Shown here one piece after another: positions 1 to 5,791 of a stretch of 8,342 nucleotides of DNA (positions are counted from its first letter, which is position 1; each line of letters begins with the position of its first letter). Position numbers and translations under genes: made by a program. A model generated the notes under the pieces. The model saw nothing but the letters and a program-made list of their open reading frames with translations, did not search any database and was not told where the DNA came from. The stretch comes from Bacillota bacterium (GTDB lineage: Bacteria; Bacillota; UBA5301; JASBVW01), in assembly GCA_029961005.1 (NCBI GenBank), contig JASBVW010000048.1, forward strand, positions 1 to 8,342, given 5' to 3'.

Positions 1-2
1 CC

Positions 3-62
3 TGGTTTGGCTTGTTGGACGGATGGTTCGATTATCGGCGGATGGGGGGCGAAGGCCGGTGA
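3..62 (+). CDS. 3' end of an unidentified upstream gene (partial)
   Basis: Reading from base 3, this frame stays open for 19 codons and ends WFGLLDGWFDYRRMGGEGR before a TGA at 60-62. That TGA overlaps the GTG start of rplI (59-61) in a GTGA junction, the same arrangement found between rplI and the next gene, which is the main reason to believe it is a real gene end. The tail has a hydrophobic, aromatic stretch followed by a basic end, which would suit the end of a membrane protein. It vaguely recalls the C-terminus of YybS-like DUF2232 membrane proteins, which lie near rplI in many Bacillota, but 19 residues are too few to name the family. Confidence 0.5.
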   Translation, partial: WFGLLDGWFDYRRMGGEGR

Positions 63-526
63 AGGTTATTCTGCGCCAAGACGTCCCTTCTTTGGGCCGC
101 AAAGGCGCGGTGGTGGAGTTGTCGGAAGGGTACGGGCGCAACTACCTCCTGCCGCGGGGCTTGGCCGTCGAGGCCACCCCCGCCAACCTGAAGGCCCTGG
201 AGCAACAGGAGAAGGCCGCCCAACAGAGGGAGGCCAGGGCGGAGGCCGAGGCCAGGGCGTTGGCGGCCGAGCTGGCGTCCCGCCAGGTGGTCATCCCGGT
301 GCGGGTGGGCGAGGGCGGCAAGCTCTTCGGCGCGGTCACGGCCAAGGATATTGCCGAGGCCATCAGCGCCGCCGGCGGGCCCACCATCGACCGGCGTAAG
401 TTTGAGTTACCGGAGCCGCTTCGCACCCTGGGGAGCTTTCAGGTTCCGGTGCGGCTGCATCCCCAAGTTAGCCTGACCCTGACGGTGGTACTGGTAGAGC
501 AGGAGAGCGGGAGGGAGAAGAGGTGA
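59..526 (+). CDS. rplI: 50S ribosomal protein L9
   Basis: L9 is a two-domain, 23S rRNA-binding protein of the large ribosomal subunit, at the base of the L1 stalk. The 155-residue product has the expected layout: N-terminal rRNA-binding domain (residues 1-40, starting MKVILRQDV, with the conserved GYGRNYLLPRGLA at 24-36), a long charged connecting helix (about 41-75, rich in Ala/Glu/Arg), and the C-terminal domain (about 77-150) with GKLFGAVTAKDIAEAI at 87-102. Length is close to the usual 148-150. I chose the GTG at 59 because it matches the family N-terminus exactly, has a G-rich ribosome site at 43-48, and overlaps the upstream stop by 4 bases; an ATG at 23 in the same frame would add 12 non-family residues. 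Its own stop overlaps the start of lonC, so the two are probably translationally coupled. Confidence 0.98.
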   Translation: MKVILRQDVPSLGRKGAVVELSEGYGRNYLLPRGLAVEATPANLKALEQQEKAAQQREARAEAEARALAAELASRQVVIPVRVGEGGKLFGAVTAKDIAEAISAAGGPTIDRRKFELPEPLRTLGSFQVPVRLHPQVSLTLTVVLVEQESGREKR

Positions 527-2514
527 AGGGACTGTTTAGACGGCTGGAAGGTTCAAGGCACATGCGGACCGAGCGGCGGATTCTCTCGGAAGAGGAGCAA
601 CTGCGGCGCCAGGTGGCGGCTCTGTTTGCCCTCCTGGCCAACCTGTACGGCTCCGACCGGCTGGTGCTGAAGGCCGGAAAGCTGGACGCGCTCCACCTTA
701 TGCGCTCGACGCGGCTCCCCGACCGCATCCTGGCCCTGGAGAGGATAGTGTACGAGGATCCCACCATCGACGGGCTCCCTTCCCGGGAGGAGATTCCGGC
801 GCTCTTGGAAGAGATCGAGGATGAGATCGCCGACCTCTTGGCGCGCCGGACGGTGGAGGACAAGATCGAGAAGAAGATCGCCGAAAAGATGCAGGAGCGG
901 CATGAAGAGTACATCAAGGAGCTGAAGAACCAGGTGCTCAGGGAGGAAGGTGGGCCCGACAACCCCCAGACGCTCAAGAAGTACGCGGAGCTGGAGAAGC
1001 TGTCGCAGCGGCACCTCTCCCGGTCGGCGGTGGAGATCATGCGGCCTTCCTCTTTGGCCGAGGTGGTGGGGCAGGAGCGGGCCATTCGCGCCCTCCTGGC
1101 CAAGATCGCCACGCCCTATCCCCAGCACGTCATCCTGTACGGCCCGCCGGGGGTAGGGAAGACCACCGTGGCCAGGTTGGTGCTGGAGGAAGCCAAGCGC
1201 CGGCCCTATACGCCCTTCTCCCCCGAGGCCAAGTTCGTGGAAGTGGACGGAGCCACCCTCCGCTGGGACCCGCGGGAGGTCACCAACCCCCTTTTGGGCT
1301 CGGTGCACGATCCCATTTACCAGGGGGCCCGCCGGGACCTGGCAGAGAGCGGCATCCCCGAACCGAAGCCGGGGCTGGTGACCGAGGCCCACGGAGGAGT
1401 CCTCTTTATTGACGAGATAGGTGAGATGGATCCCCTCCTCCAGAACAAACTCCTGAAGGTGCTGGAGGACAAGAAGGTAACCTTTGACTCCGCCTACTAC
1501 GATCCGTCCGATCCCAACATCCCCAAGTACATCCGCAAGCTCTTTGAAGAGGGGGCGCCGGCCGATTTTGTCCTGATCGGAGCCACCACCAGGGATCCCT
1601 CGGAGCTCAGCCCGGCGCTGCGCTCCCGCTGCGCGGAGGTCTTCTTCGATCCCCTTTTGCCCACGGATATCCACCAAATCGTGAAGGCGGCTGCGCAGAA
1701 GCTGGGGATCACGCTGGATCCCGAGGTGCCGGAGCTGATCTCGGAGTACACCATCGAGGGGCGGAAAGCGGTCAATATCCTGGCGGACGCCTACGGCCTG
1801 GCTCTGCAGCGGGTGCTGCAGGAGCGCCCGGAAGAAGGGCCGACGGAGCAGGACCCCGACCGGAGGCCGGCCTTCCACCTGACGAAGCAAGAGGTTCTGG
1901 AAGCCATCCAGATGAGCCGCATGGTGCCCTACGTCACTGTAAAGGCCTCTGACGCCCTGGAGATAGGCCGGGTGTTGGGGCTGGGGGTCTCCGGTTTTGT
2001 GGGTTCCATCGTGGAGATCGAAGCAGTGGCCTTCCGGGCCAAGCGGGGGCGCGGGCACCTGAGGTTCAACGAGGCGGCCGGCAACATGGCCCGCGACTCC
2101 GTCTTTAACGCGGCGGCCGTGGTGCGCCTGTTGACGGGCGAGGACCTGTCCGACTACGACGTGCACGTCAACGTGGTCGGGGGCGGCCTCATCGACGGCC
2201 CCTCGGCTGGTTTGGCCATTCTCATGGCCATCATCAGCGCCATCCGCCAGCAGCCGGTGAGGCAGGATGTGGCCCTGACGGGCGAGGTCTCGATCCAGGG
2301 TAAAGTGAAGCCGGTGGGCGGCGTGTATGAGAAGATCTTCGGGGCGAAGCAAGCCGGGGTGAGGAAGGTCATCATTCCCAGGGAGAACGCCTCCGATGTC
2401 CCGCCGAGCCTGCGCGGAATTGAGGTGGTGCCGGTGGACCAGGTGGAGGAGGTCGTGCCGCACCTCTTCGGCGTCGCTTTCGACCTCCGGCAGCGTTCGC
2501 GGGAGGCCAGTTGA
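523..2514 (+). CDS. lonC: LonC-type ATP-dependent Lon family protease, sporulation-associated
   Basis: A cytoplasmic AAA+ serine protease of the Lon family, about 663 residues, that unfolds and degrades protein substrates using ATP. In order: a charged helical N-terminal region (to about 165), which replaces the large LON substrate domain of LonA; an AAA+ module with Walker A GPPGVGKTT (207-215), Walker B LFIDEIGEMD (294-303), a candidate arginine finger in SPALRSRC (363-370) and sensor-2 region EGRKAVN (412-418); and the Lon protease domain with catalytic Ser561 in DGPSAG and Lys604 in GGVYEKIFGAKQ. Missing LON domain, length and linkage to rplI fit the LonC family, which is restricted to a subset of endospore formers and proposed to act in sporulation; LonB is the nearest alternative. 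The start is either GTG 523, which overlaps the rplI stop and follows a GGGAG site at 511-517, or ATG 562. I prefer 523. Confidence 0.93.
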   Translation: MKGLFRRLEGSRHMRTERRILSEEEQLRRQVAALFALLANLYGSDRLVLKAGKLDALHLMRSTRLPDRILALERIVYEDPTIDGLPSREEIPALLEEIEDEIADLLARRTVEDKIEKKIAEKMQERHEEYIKELKNQVLREEGGPDNPQTLKKYAELEKLSQRHLSRSAVEIMRPSSLAEVVGQERAIRALLAKIATPYPQHVILYGPPGVGKTTVARLVLEEAKRRPYTPFSPEAKFVEVDGATLRWDPREVTNPLLGSVHDPIYQGARRDLAESGIPEPKPGLVTEAHGGVLFIDEIGEMDPLLQNKLLKVLEDKKVTFDSAYYDPSDPNIPKYIRKLFEEGAPADFVLIGATTRDPSELSPALRSRCAEVFFDPLLPTDIHQIVKAAAQKLGITLDPEVPELISEYTIEGRKAVNILADAYGLALQRVLQERPEEGPTEQDPDRRPAFHLTKQEVLEAIQMSRMVPYVTVKASDALEIGRVLGLGVSGFVGSIVEIEAVAFRAKRGRGHLRFNEAAGNMARDSVFNAAAVVRLLTGEDLSDYDVHVNVVGGGLIDGPSAGLAILMAIISAIRQQPVRQDVALTGEVSIQGKVKPVGGVYEKIFGAKQAGVRKVIIPRENASDVPPSLRGIEVVPVDQVEEVVPHLFGVAFDLRQRSREAS

Positions 2515-2522
2515 CGCCCTCA

Positions 2523-2561
2523 CCCCCTGCGCCGCTGGTGCATAAGATGAGGCGCAAGGGG
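2523..2561 (+). promoter_or_regulatory. Stem-loop between lonC and the next gene, covering a ribosome-site-like stretch
   Basis: Bases 2523-2533 (CCCCCTGCGCC) pair with 2551-2561 (GGCGCAAGGGG): 10 of 11 pairs with one C/A mismatch, and a 17-base loop. No T-tract follows, so it is not a standard intrinsic terminator. Its 3' arm contains the AAGGGG just upstream of the ATG at 2570, so it could limit translation of the small gene or protect an mRNA end. The pairing is seen directly; the role is inference. Confidence 0.45.
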
Positions 2562-2569
2562 TGGAGGAG

Positions 2570-3010
2570 ATGGAGTGGCTGCAGCTCCTTTGGCGCACGG
2601 TGACCAGTGAAGAAGTGCTGCGGGTGACCCTGGCCGTGGCGCTGGGTTTTGTGGTCAGGGCCCTGGAGCGCAGCCGCCGCGACCAGTACCTGACTGCCCT
2701 GATTGGCGATGTGGTGGACTTTATCGAGGAGCACTACCAGGAATGGGGGATTCGCGGCGAGGCCAAGATGGCCCGCTTCCTAGAGATCTTCTCGGAAGAG
2801 TACCGCCGCGCCACCGGACGCTCTCCTTCCCCCCAAGAATTGAACCTGGCGCGCCTGCGCGCTGAAGCCCAGGTGCAACGGGCGCGGCGCGCCGGGAGGG
2901 CCGTGCCGCGGAGACAGGAGCAGGAGGCCCGGCTCGGTCCTGTGGCACCGGGAGGGGAAAGGGGTGCTGAAAGGCGGAAAGCCTGGCCGCCGGCCGTTGG
3001 CCTGCGGTGA
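2570..3010 (+). CDS. Small single-pass membrane protein of unknown function
   Basis: I do not recognise this family with confidence. The 146-residue product has a short N-terminal stretch, one hydrophobic helix (about residues 15-31, EVLRVTLAVALGFVVRA), then a charged helical region (about 33-80) and a Pro/Arg/Ala-rich basic tail (about 100-146) that looks disordered. One helix near the N-terminus followed by amphipathic helices is loosely like LLH-type phage holins, a resemblance in shape only. The start is ATG 2570, with AAGGGG at 2556-2561 about 8 bases upstream; a GTG at 2561 in the same frame is possible and would add three residues. The final 47 bases overlap the next gene in another frame and carry that gene's ribosome site, so the basic tail may be constrained by, or a by-product of, this overlap. 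Confidence 0.72.
   Translation: MEWLQLLWRTVTSEEVLRVTLAVALGFVVRALERSRRDQYLTALIGDVVDFIEEHYQEWGIRGEAKMARFLEIFSEEYRRATGRSPSPQELNLARLRAEAQVQRARRAGRAVPRRQEQEARLGPVAPGGERGAERRKAWPPAVGLR
2951..2955 (+). promoter_or_regulatory. Ribosome binding site fixing the GTG start at 2964
   Basis: GGAGG lies 8 bases before the GTG at 2964, inside the 3' end of the preceding gene. This near-perfect site decides the start of the PG-binding/LysM gene and shows that its overlap with the upstream gene is real. Confidence 0.8.
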
Positions 3011-4091
3011 CCGAGGGGCGGAAGTGGTCTGGCTGCAAAACAGGTTGCGCCAGTTGGGCTATGCCGTCGGCGATGCCGACGGCATCTTTGGCTTGACGAC
3101 CGAGGCAGCTCTGCGCCGCTTGCAGAAAGACCTGCGCCTGCGCGTGGATGGGGTGGCGGGGCCTCAGGTCTGGCAGCTTTTGCGCGATCCCGAGCTGGCT
3201 CCCCTTTATCTGCTGCACGCCGTGCAAGCCGGGGAGGAGCTCTCCTCCGTGGCCGGACGGTACGGGGTCAATGTCCGGGCCCTTCTGCAGGCCAACCGCA
3301 GTTTGAGGTGGTGCGGCCTCTTCCCCGGCCAGATTCTCCGCCTGCCACTGCGCGCGGTTTGGCTGCAACCGGAAGAGGCGGGGCAGCTGGAGCGGTACCT
3401 CCCCGTTCTGGCGGCGCGCAGCTACCAGATCACCGGCCTTATCCTTCCCTGGCCTTGGGAGGAGGCCCGGGCCGCCCGGCAGGCCCGGACGCTCTGCCGA
3501 GAGTTTGCCCGCTGGGCGAAGGGCCATGGTTTGCCTATCCTGCCGCTGGTGGAAGTCCGGGGCCAGGCCGCGCCCTGGCCGGAGCTGGGGCGGGCCGCCG
3601 ACCAGTTGGGAGCGCGCGGTGTCGTCTTGCAGTGTACGGCCGAGGAAAGCGGACTCGACCTCATCCGGGAAGCCGCCCGCCATTGCCGGCGCGAGCGCCG
3701 GCGCCTCTATCTCAGCCTGCGCTTTCCCTCCGAGCAAGGCCGGGTGCTCGCGGCGCCGGAGTGGGAAGAGCTGGGGCGCCTGGCCAGCCGCCTGATCATC
3801 CATTCCCCCGCCATTCCGCTTCGCCTTACTTCTCTAGGCCTTCGGCCCTGGCAAGTCTTCCTCGGCCTTTCCGCCCGCGGCTTTTCCCCCGGGTGGTCTG
3901 ATCAGATCCGCCTGGTCAGGCGGCAGCTCCTGGGCGGCCTGGTTCTGGTAGGGCTGGGTCCGGGAATGGACCGGCTCTGGCGCCTCATCTCTTCCGAATT
4001 TGCCATCATAAATGGGACCGGGTGGCATAGTATTCAGTTAGACGGTCCTCACCAGGGGAAAGCCGTGGGCAAAAGGGGGAAGGAGTTATGA
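2964..4091 (+). CDS. Peptidoglycan-binding + LysM protein with a degenerate GH18-like C-terminal region
   Basis: A 375-residue protein with three parts. Residues 15-74 (GDRGAEVVWLQNRLRQLGY ... DGIFG ... VDGVAGPQVWQLL) are a PG_binding_1 domain. Residues 84-128 (LHAVQAGEELSSVAGRYGVN ... LFPGQILRLP) are a LysM domain. Residues 140-350 alternate hydrophobic strands and helices in a way that recalls the YaaH/SleL-type GH18 hydrolases of spore formers. Where such enzymes carry a DxxDxE catalytic motif, this protein reads GVVLQCTAEESG (219-230), so it is probably not an active glycosidase; the barrel assignment is inference. There is no signal peptide, as for mother-cell-made spore cortex or coat proteins. 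The GTG start is backed by GGAGG 8 bases upstream. The stop overlaps the next start (ATGA at 4088-4091), so it is likely co-translated with the sipL-like gene. A binding protein of the spore wall is the best guess. Confidence 0.88.
   Translation: MLKGGKPGRRPLACGDRGAEVVWLQNRLRQLGYAVGDADGIFGLTTEAALRRLQKDLRLRVDGVAGPQVWQLLRDPELAPLYLLHAVQAGEELSSVAGRYGVNVRALLQANRSLRWCGLFPGQILRLPLRAVWLQPEEAGQLERYLPVLAARSYQITGLILPWPWEEARAARQARTLCREFARWAKGHGLPILPLVEVRGQAAPWPELGRAADQLGARGVVLQCTAEESGLDLIREAARHCRRERRRLYLSLRFPSEQGRVLAAPEWEELGRLASRLIIHSPAIPLRLTSLGLRPWQVFLGLSARGFSPGWSDQIRLVRRQLLGGLVLVGLGPGMDRLWRLISSEFAIINGTGWHSIQLDGPHQGKAVGKRGKEL
3061..3085. repeat. Perfect 10-bp inverted repeat inside a coding region
   Basis: ATGCCGTCGG (3061-3070) and CCGACGGCAT (3076-3085) are exact reverse complements around a 5-base loop, CGATG. 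The element sits in the PG-binding domain of the 2964-4091 gene and encodes its AVGDADGI loop. The sequence is direct observation; a function is unknown. Confidence 0.6.
3685..3702. repeat. GC-rich inverted repeat inside a coding region
   Basis: GCCGGCG (3685-3691) and CGCCGGC (3696-3702) form a perfect 7-bp stem with a CGAG loop in the C-terminal part of the 2964-4091 gene. In DNA this GC-rich, such palindromes can arise by chance, so it is recorded without a role. Confidence 0.4.
4000..4033 (+). promoter_or_regulatory. Weak candidate promoter upstream of the SipL-like gene
   Basis: An AT-rich patch stands out in the GC-rich 3' end of the preceding gene. It holds CATAAAT (4007-4013) and CATAGTAT (4026-4033). 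The second matches 6 of 8 positions of the sigma-E -10 pattern CATACAnT if the free position is counted, and the first resembles its -35 element, but the 12-base spacing is shorter than the usual 14 or so. TTGCCA at 4000-4005 is a fair sigma-A -35 without a well-spaced -10. A sporulation promoter here would make sense for a mother-cell coat gene, but the match is imperfect. Confidence 0.25.
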
Positions 4092-5674
4092 GCGTCTTTG
4101 TCCAGGAGCGGGCGCTGCGCCTGAGCAGCGTCGCCGGGGAAAACGCCGCCCAGTCCATCGTCGACGCGGTGCTGGAGATACCCGAGGATAAACCGGAGGT
4201 GGAGCGGATCCTCTACGTGCGGGTGGTTCCGCTGCTTGCCGAGGCAGAGGCTGGAGAGGGAGCGGTCACCTTGCGCGGTTCGTTGAGCGGCGTCTGCCTG
4301 TATCTCCCTGCAGGGGAAGGGGCGGAGGTAGAGGCGGTTTCTTTTTCTCACCTGGCGCCCTTTGCCGTGGAGGTGGAGCTCCCGGGTTGCACCCCGGAGC
4401 TGCAGGTGCAGGCCGGTCTCTCCCTGGGCGGGGTCAGCGCCAGCCTGGCGGGCCGGCGCAGGGTGGAAGTAACGGCCGTGCTCAACGCTTCCGCGCGCGC
4501 GGTCCAGGTGGGGGAGTACAAGGTGGTGGTGGACGCCACCGCTTCCACGGGGAAGTTGCGCCTGCAGAAGAGCCTTCTCCGCGCCTTGGAGGTTTTGGGG
4601 TCGGCCTCCGGGCAAGAGGTGCTCTCCGGGACCGTGCGCCTGGAGGAAGGCCGCCTTCCTCTGGCCAGGGTCCTGGACCTCCAGGCATACCCTGAGGTCC
4701 TCGAGGCCAGGGCCGGCCTGGGGCGGGCGGTGGTGGAGGGGAGGGTCGATCTGGAGGTGGTCTACCTCACCCCTGCGCTGGAGGGCCTTCCTCCCCTCAT
4801 CCAGTTTGCCCGGATAGAGAAGGTCCTTCCCTTCAGCCTGGAGCTGGCCCTGGCGGGAGCGGTACCCGGGGCGCGCGTCCGGGCCAGTGCCTTGACTCGA
4901 GGGGTGCGGGGCCGCGTCACCGGCGAGCGGGAACTGGAGGTCGAGGTCGACCTGGAGGTCTGGGCGGAGGCGGTGCGCTCCAGCCAGGTGGAGGTGGTGA
5001 CGGACATCGCCTCGGAAGGGGAGGAGGCGGTAGAGGTCAACCGCCAGCCCCTCTGCGCCGGGTACGTGGTGGGGGAGAAGGTGGTGGAATTCTTTGCCGA
5101 AGAGCAGGTGAGCCTTCCTGCTACCAAGCCGCCGGTGGAAAAGGTCCTGGGGGCCTACGGCTTCTTTGTCCCCTCCGAGGTCAGGGTTTTGGAAGGAAAG
5201 GTCCTGGTGGACGGTACGGTGACCCTTCAGGTGATCTATACGGCTTTGGAGGAGGCCGGCCCCTCGCTGCAGGTGGTGGAGTTCCCGGAAGCGCTGCACA
5301 TCGCGCAGGTGATCGATTTGGCCTCGGCCGCCCCGGGGATGGCGGCGCAGATGGAGGGCGCGGTGAAAAAGGTGGCGGTAGAGGCCATTGACTCCGCCAC
5401 CCTCCGCCTGGCCGTCCGGGGAACCATCGGAGTGCGGGTCTCGGCCCAGGCGGAGGTGGAGGCGGTCTTGGAGGCGGTGGCCGTGCCGCGGGCCCTGAGC
5501 CAGGAGGAGGTCAGCCTGCGCATCGTGGTCGTGCAGCCGGGCGATTCCCTGTGGAAGCTGGCGCGCCGCTACGGCACCAGCATGGAACAGATCGCCGCTT
5601 TGAACGGCCTGGAGGTGAATCAGCCCCTGGCGGTGGGGCAGAAGCTCAAAATTTACCGGGCGGCCAGGGTGTAA
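4088..5674 (+). CDS. sipL: SipL-like spore coat morphogenesis protein (SPOCS repeats + LysM)
   Basis: In Clostridioides difficile, SipL is a mother-cell protein that binds the SpoIVA basement layer on the forespore and is needed for coat attachment; its C-terminal LysM takes part in SpoIVA binding. This 528-residue product has nearly the same length and architecture. Beta-rich repeats of the SPOCS/DUF3794 type are visible around residues 28-100, 180-260 and 345-425; the last has the phrases EKVLGAYGFF and GKVLVDGTVTLQVIYT, matching the family pattern of a strand ending in xxYxA/xxYxT. A LysM domain closes the protein (about 479-523: IVVVQPGDSLWKLARRYGT ... NQPLAVGQKLKIY). There is no signal peptide, as expected. 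The ATG at 4088 overlaps the previous stop (ATGA) and follows GGGGGAAGGAG. The exact partner and mutant phenotype here are inferred from the C. difficile protein. Confidence 0.9.
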   Translation: MSVFVQERALRLSSVAGENAAQSIVDAVLEIPEDKPEVERILYVRVVPLLAEAEAGEGAVTLRGSLSGVCLYLPAGEGAEVEAVSFSHLAPFAVEVELPGCTPELQVQAGLSLGGVSASLAGRRRVEVTAVLNASARAVQVGEYKVVVDATASTGKLRLQKSLLRALEVLGSASGQEVLSGTVRLEEGRLPLARVLDLQAYPEVLEARAGLGRAVVEGRVDLEVVYLTPALEGLPPLIQFARIEKVLPFSLELALAGAVPGARVRASALTRGVRGRVTGERELEVEVDLEVWAEAVRSSQVEVVTDIASEGEEAVEVNRQPLCAGYVVGEKVVEFFAEEQVSLPATKPPVEKVLGAYGFFVPSEVRVLEGKVLVDGTVTLQVIYTALEEAGPSLQVVEFPEALHIAQVIDLASAAPGMAAQMEGAVKKVAVEAIDSATLRLAVRGTIGVRVSAQAEVEAVLEAVAVPRALSQEEVSLRIVVVQPGDSLWKLARRYGTSMEQIAALNGLEVNQPLAVGQKLKIYRAARV

Positions 5675-5730
5675 AGCAGGGGCGGAGAAGCGCAAGGGTG
5701 TGGACGGTGGTTCCCGTGGGCTGGAGTATA

Positions 5731-5772
5731 GCCGGGGGCCCGGCCGGACACACTTTTTTTGTCCGGTTGGGC
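5731..5772 (+). promoter_or_regulatory. Two overlapping, mutually exclusive hairpins between sipL and the DUF421 pair
   Basis: The long hairpin pairs 5738-5750 with 5760-5772: 13 pairs, two of them G-U wobbles, with a 9-base loop holding most of a 7-T run (5754-5760). A shorter GC-only hairpin pairs 5731-5735 (GCCGG) with 5740-5744 (CCGGC). The two share bases, so only one can form at a time. The T-run lies 9 bases beyond the short hairpin and inside the loop of the long one, so neither is a textbook terminator. It could be a weak terminator, attenuator or mRNA-stabilising element between the two transcription units. The pairing is seen; the role is inferred. Confidence 0.5.
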
Positions 5773-5777
5773 GCTTT

Positions 5778-5784
5778 GGGAGGG
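5778..5784 (+). promoter_or_regulatory. Ribosome binding site fixing the GTG start at 5792
   Basis: GGGAGGG ends 7 bases before the GTG at 5792. It rules out the earlier in-frame TTG at 5759, which lies inside the hairpin loop and has no ribosome site. Confidence 0.7.
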
Positions 5785-5791
5785 ATGGAGC

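Noticed and set aside
2511..2516. TTGACG as a -35 element after lonC
   Set aside because: No -10-like hexamer lies 16-18 bases downstream; TAAGAT is 26 bases away and the word overlaps the lonC stop codon.
553..2598. Long minus-strand open frame opposite lonC
   Set aside because: It mirrors the coding strand of a clear AAA+/Lon protease, has no recognisable domain, and such open antisense frames are common in GC-rich genes.
5754..5760. Seven-T run as the tail of an intrinsic terminator for sipL
   Set aside because: It begins 9 bases after the short hairpin and lies mostly in the loop of the long one, so it does not follow a stem directly. A weak or unusual terminator is still possible, so it is listed as a regulatory hairpin only.
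5759..5791. TTG start for the first DUF421 gene
   Set aside because: It lies in a hairpin without a ribosome site; the GTG at 5792 has GGGAGGG at the right distance and gives a family-like N-terminus.
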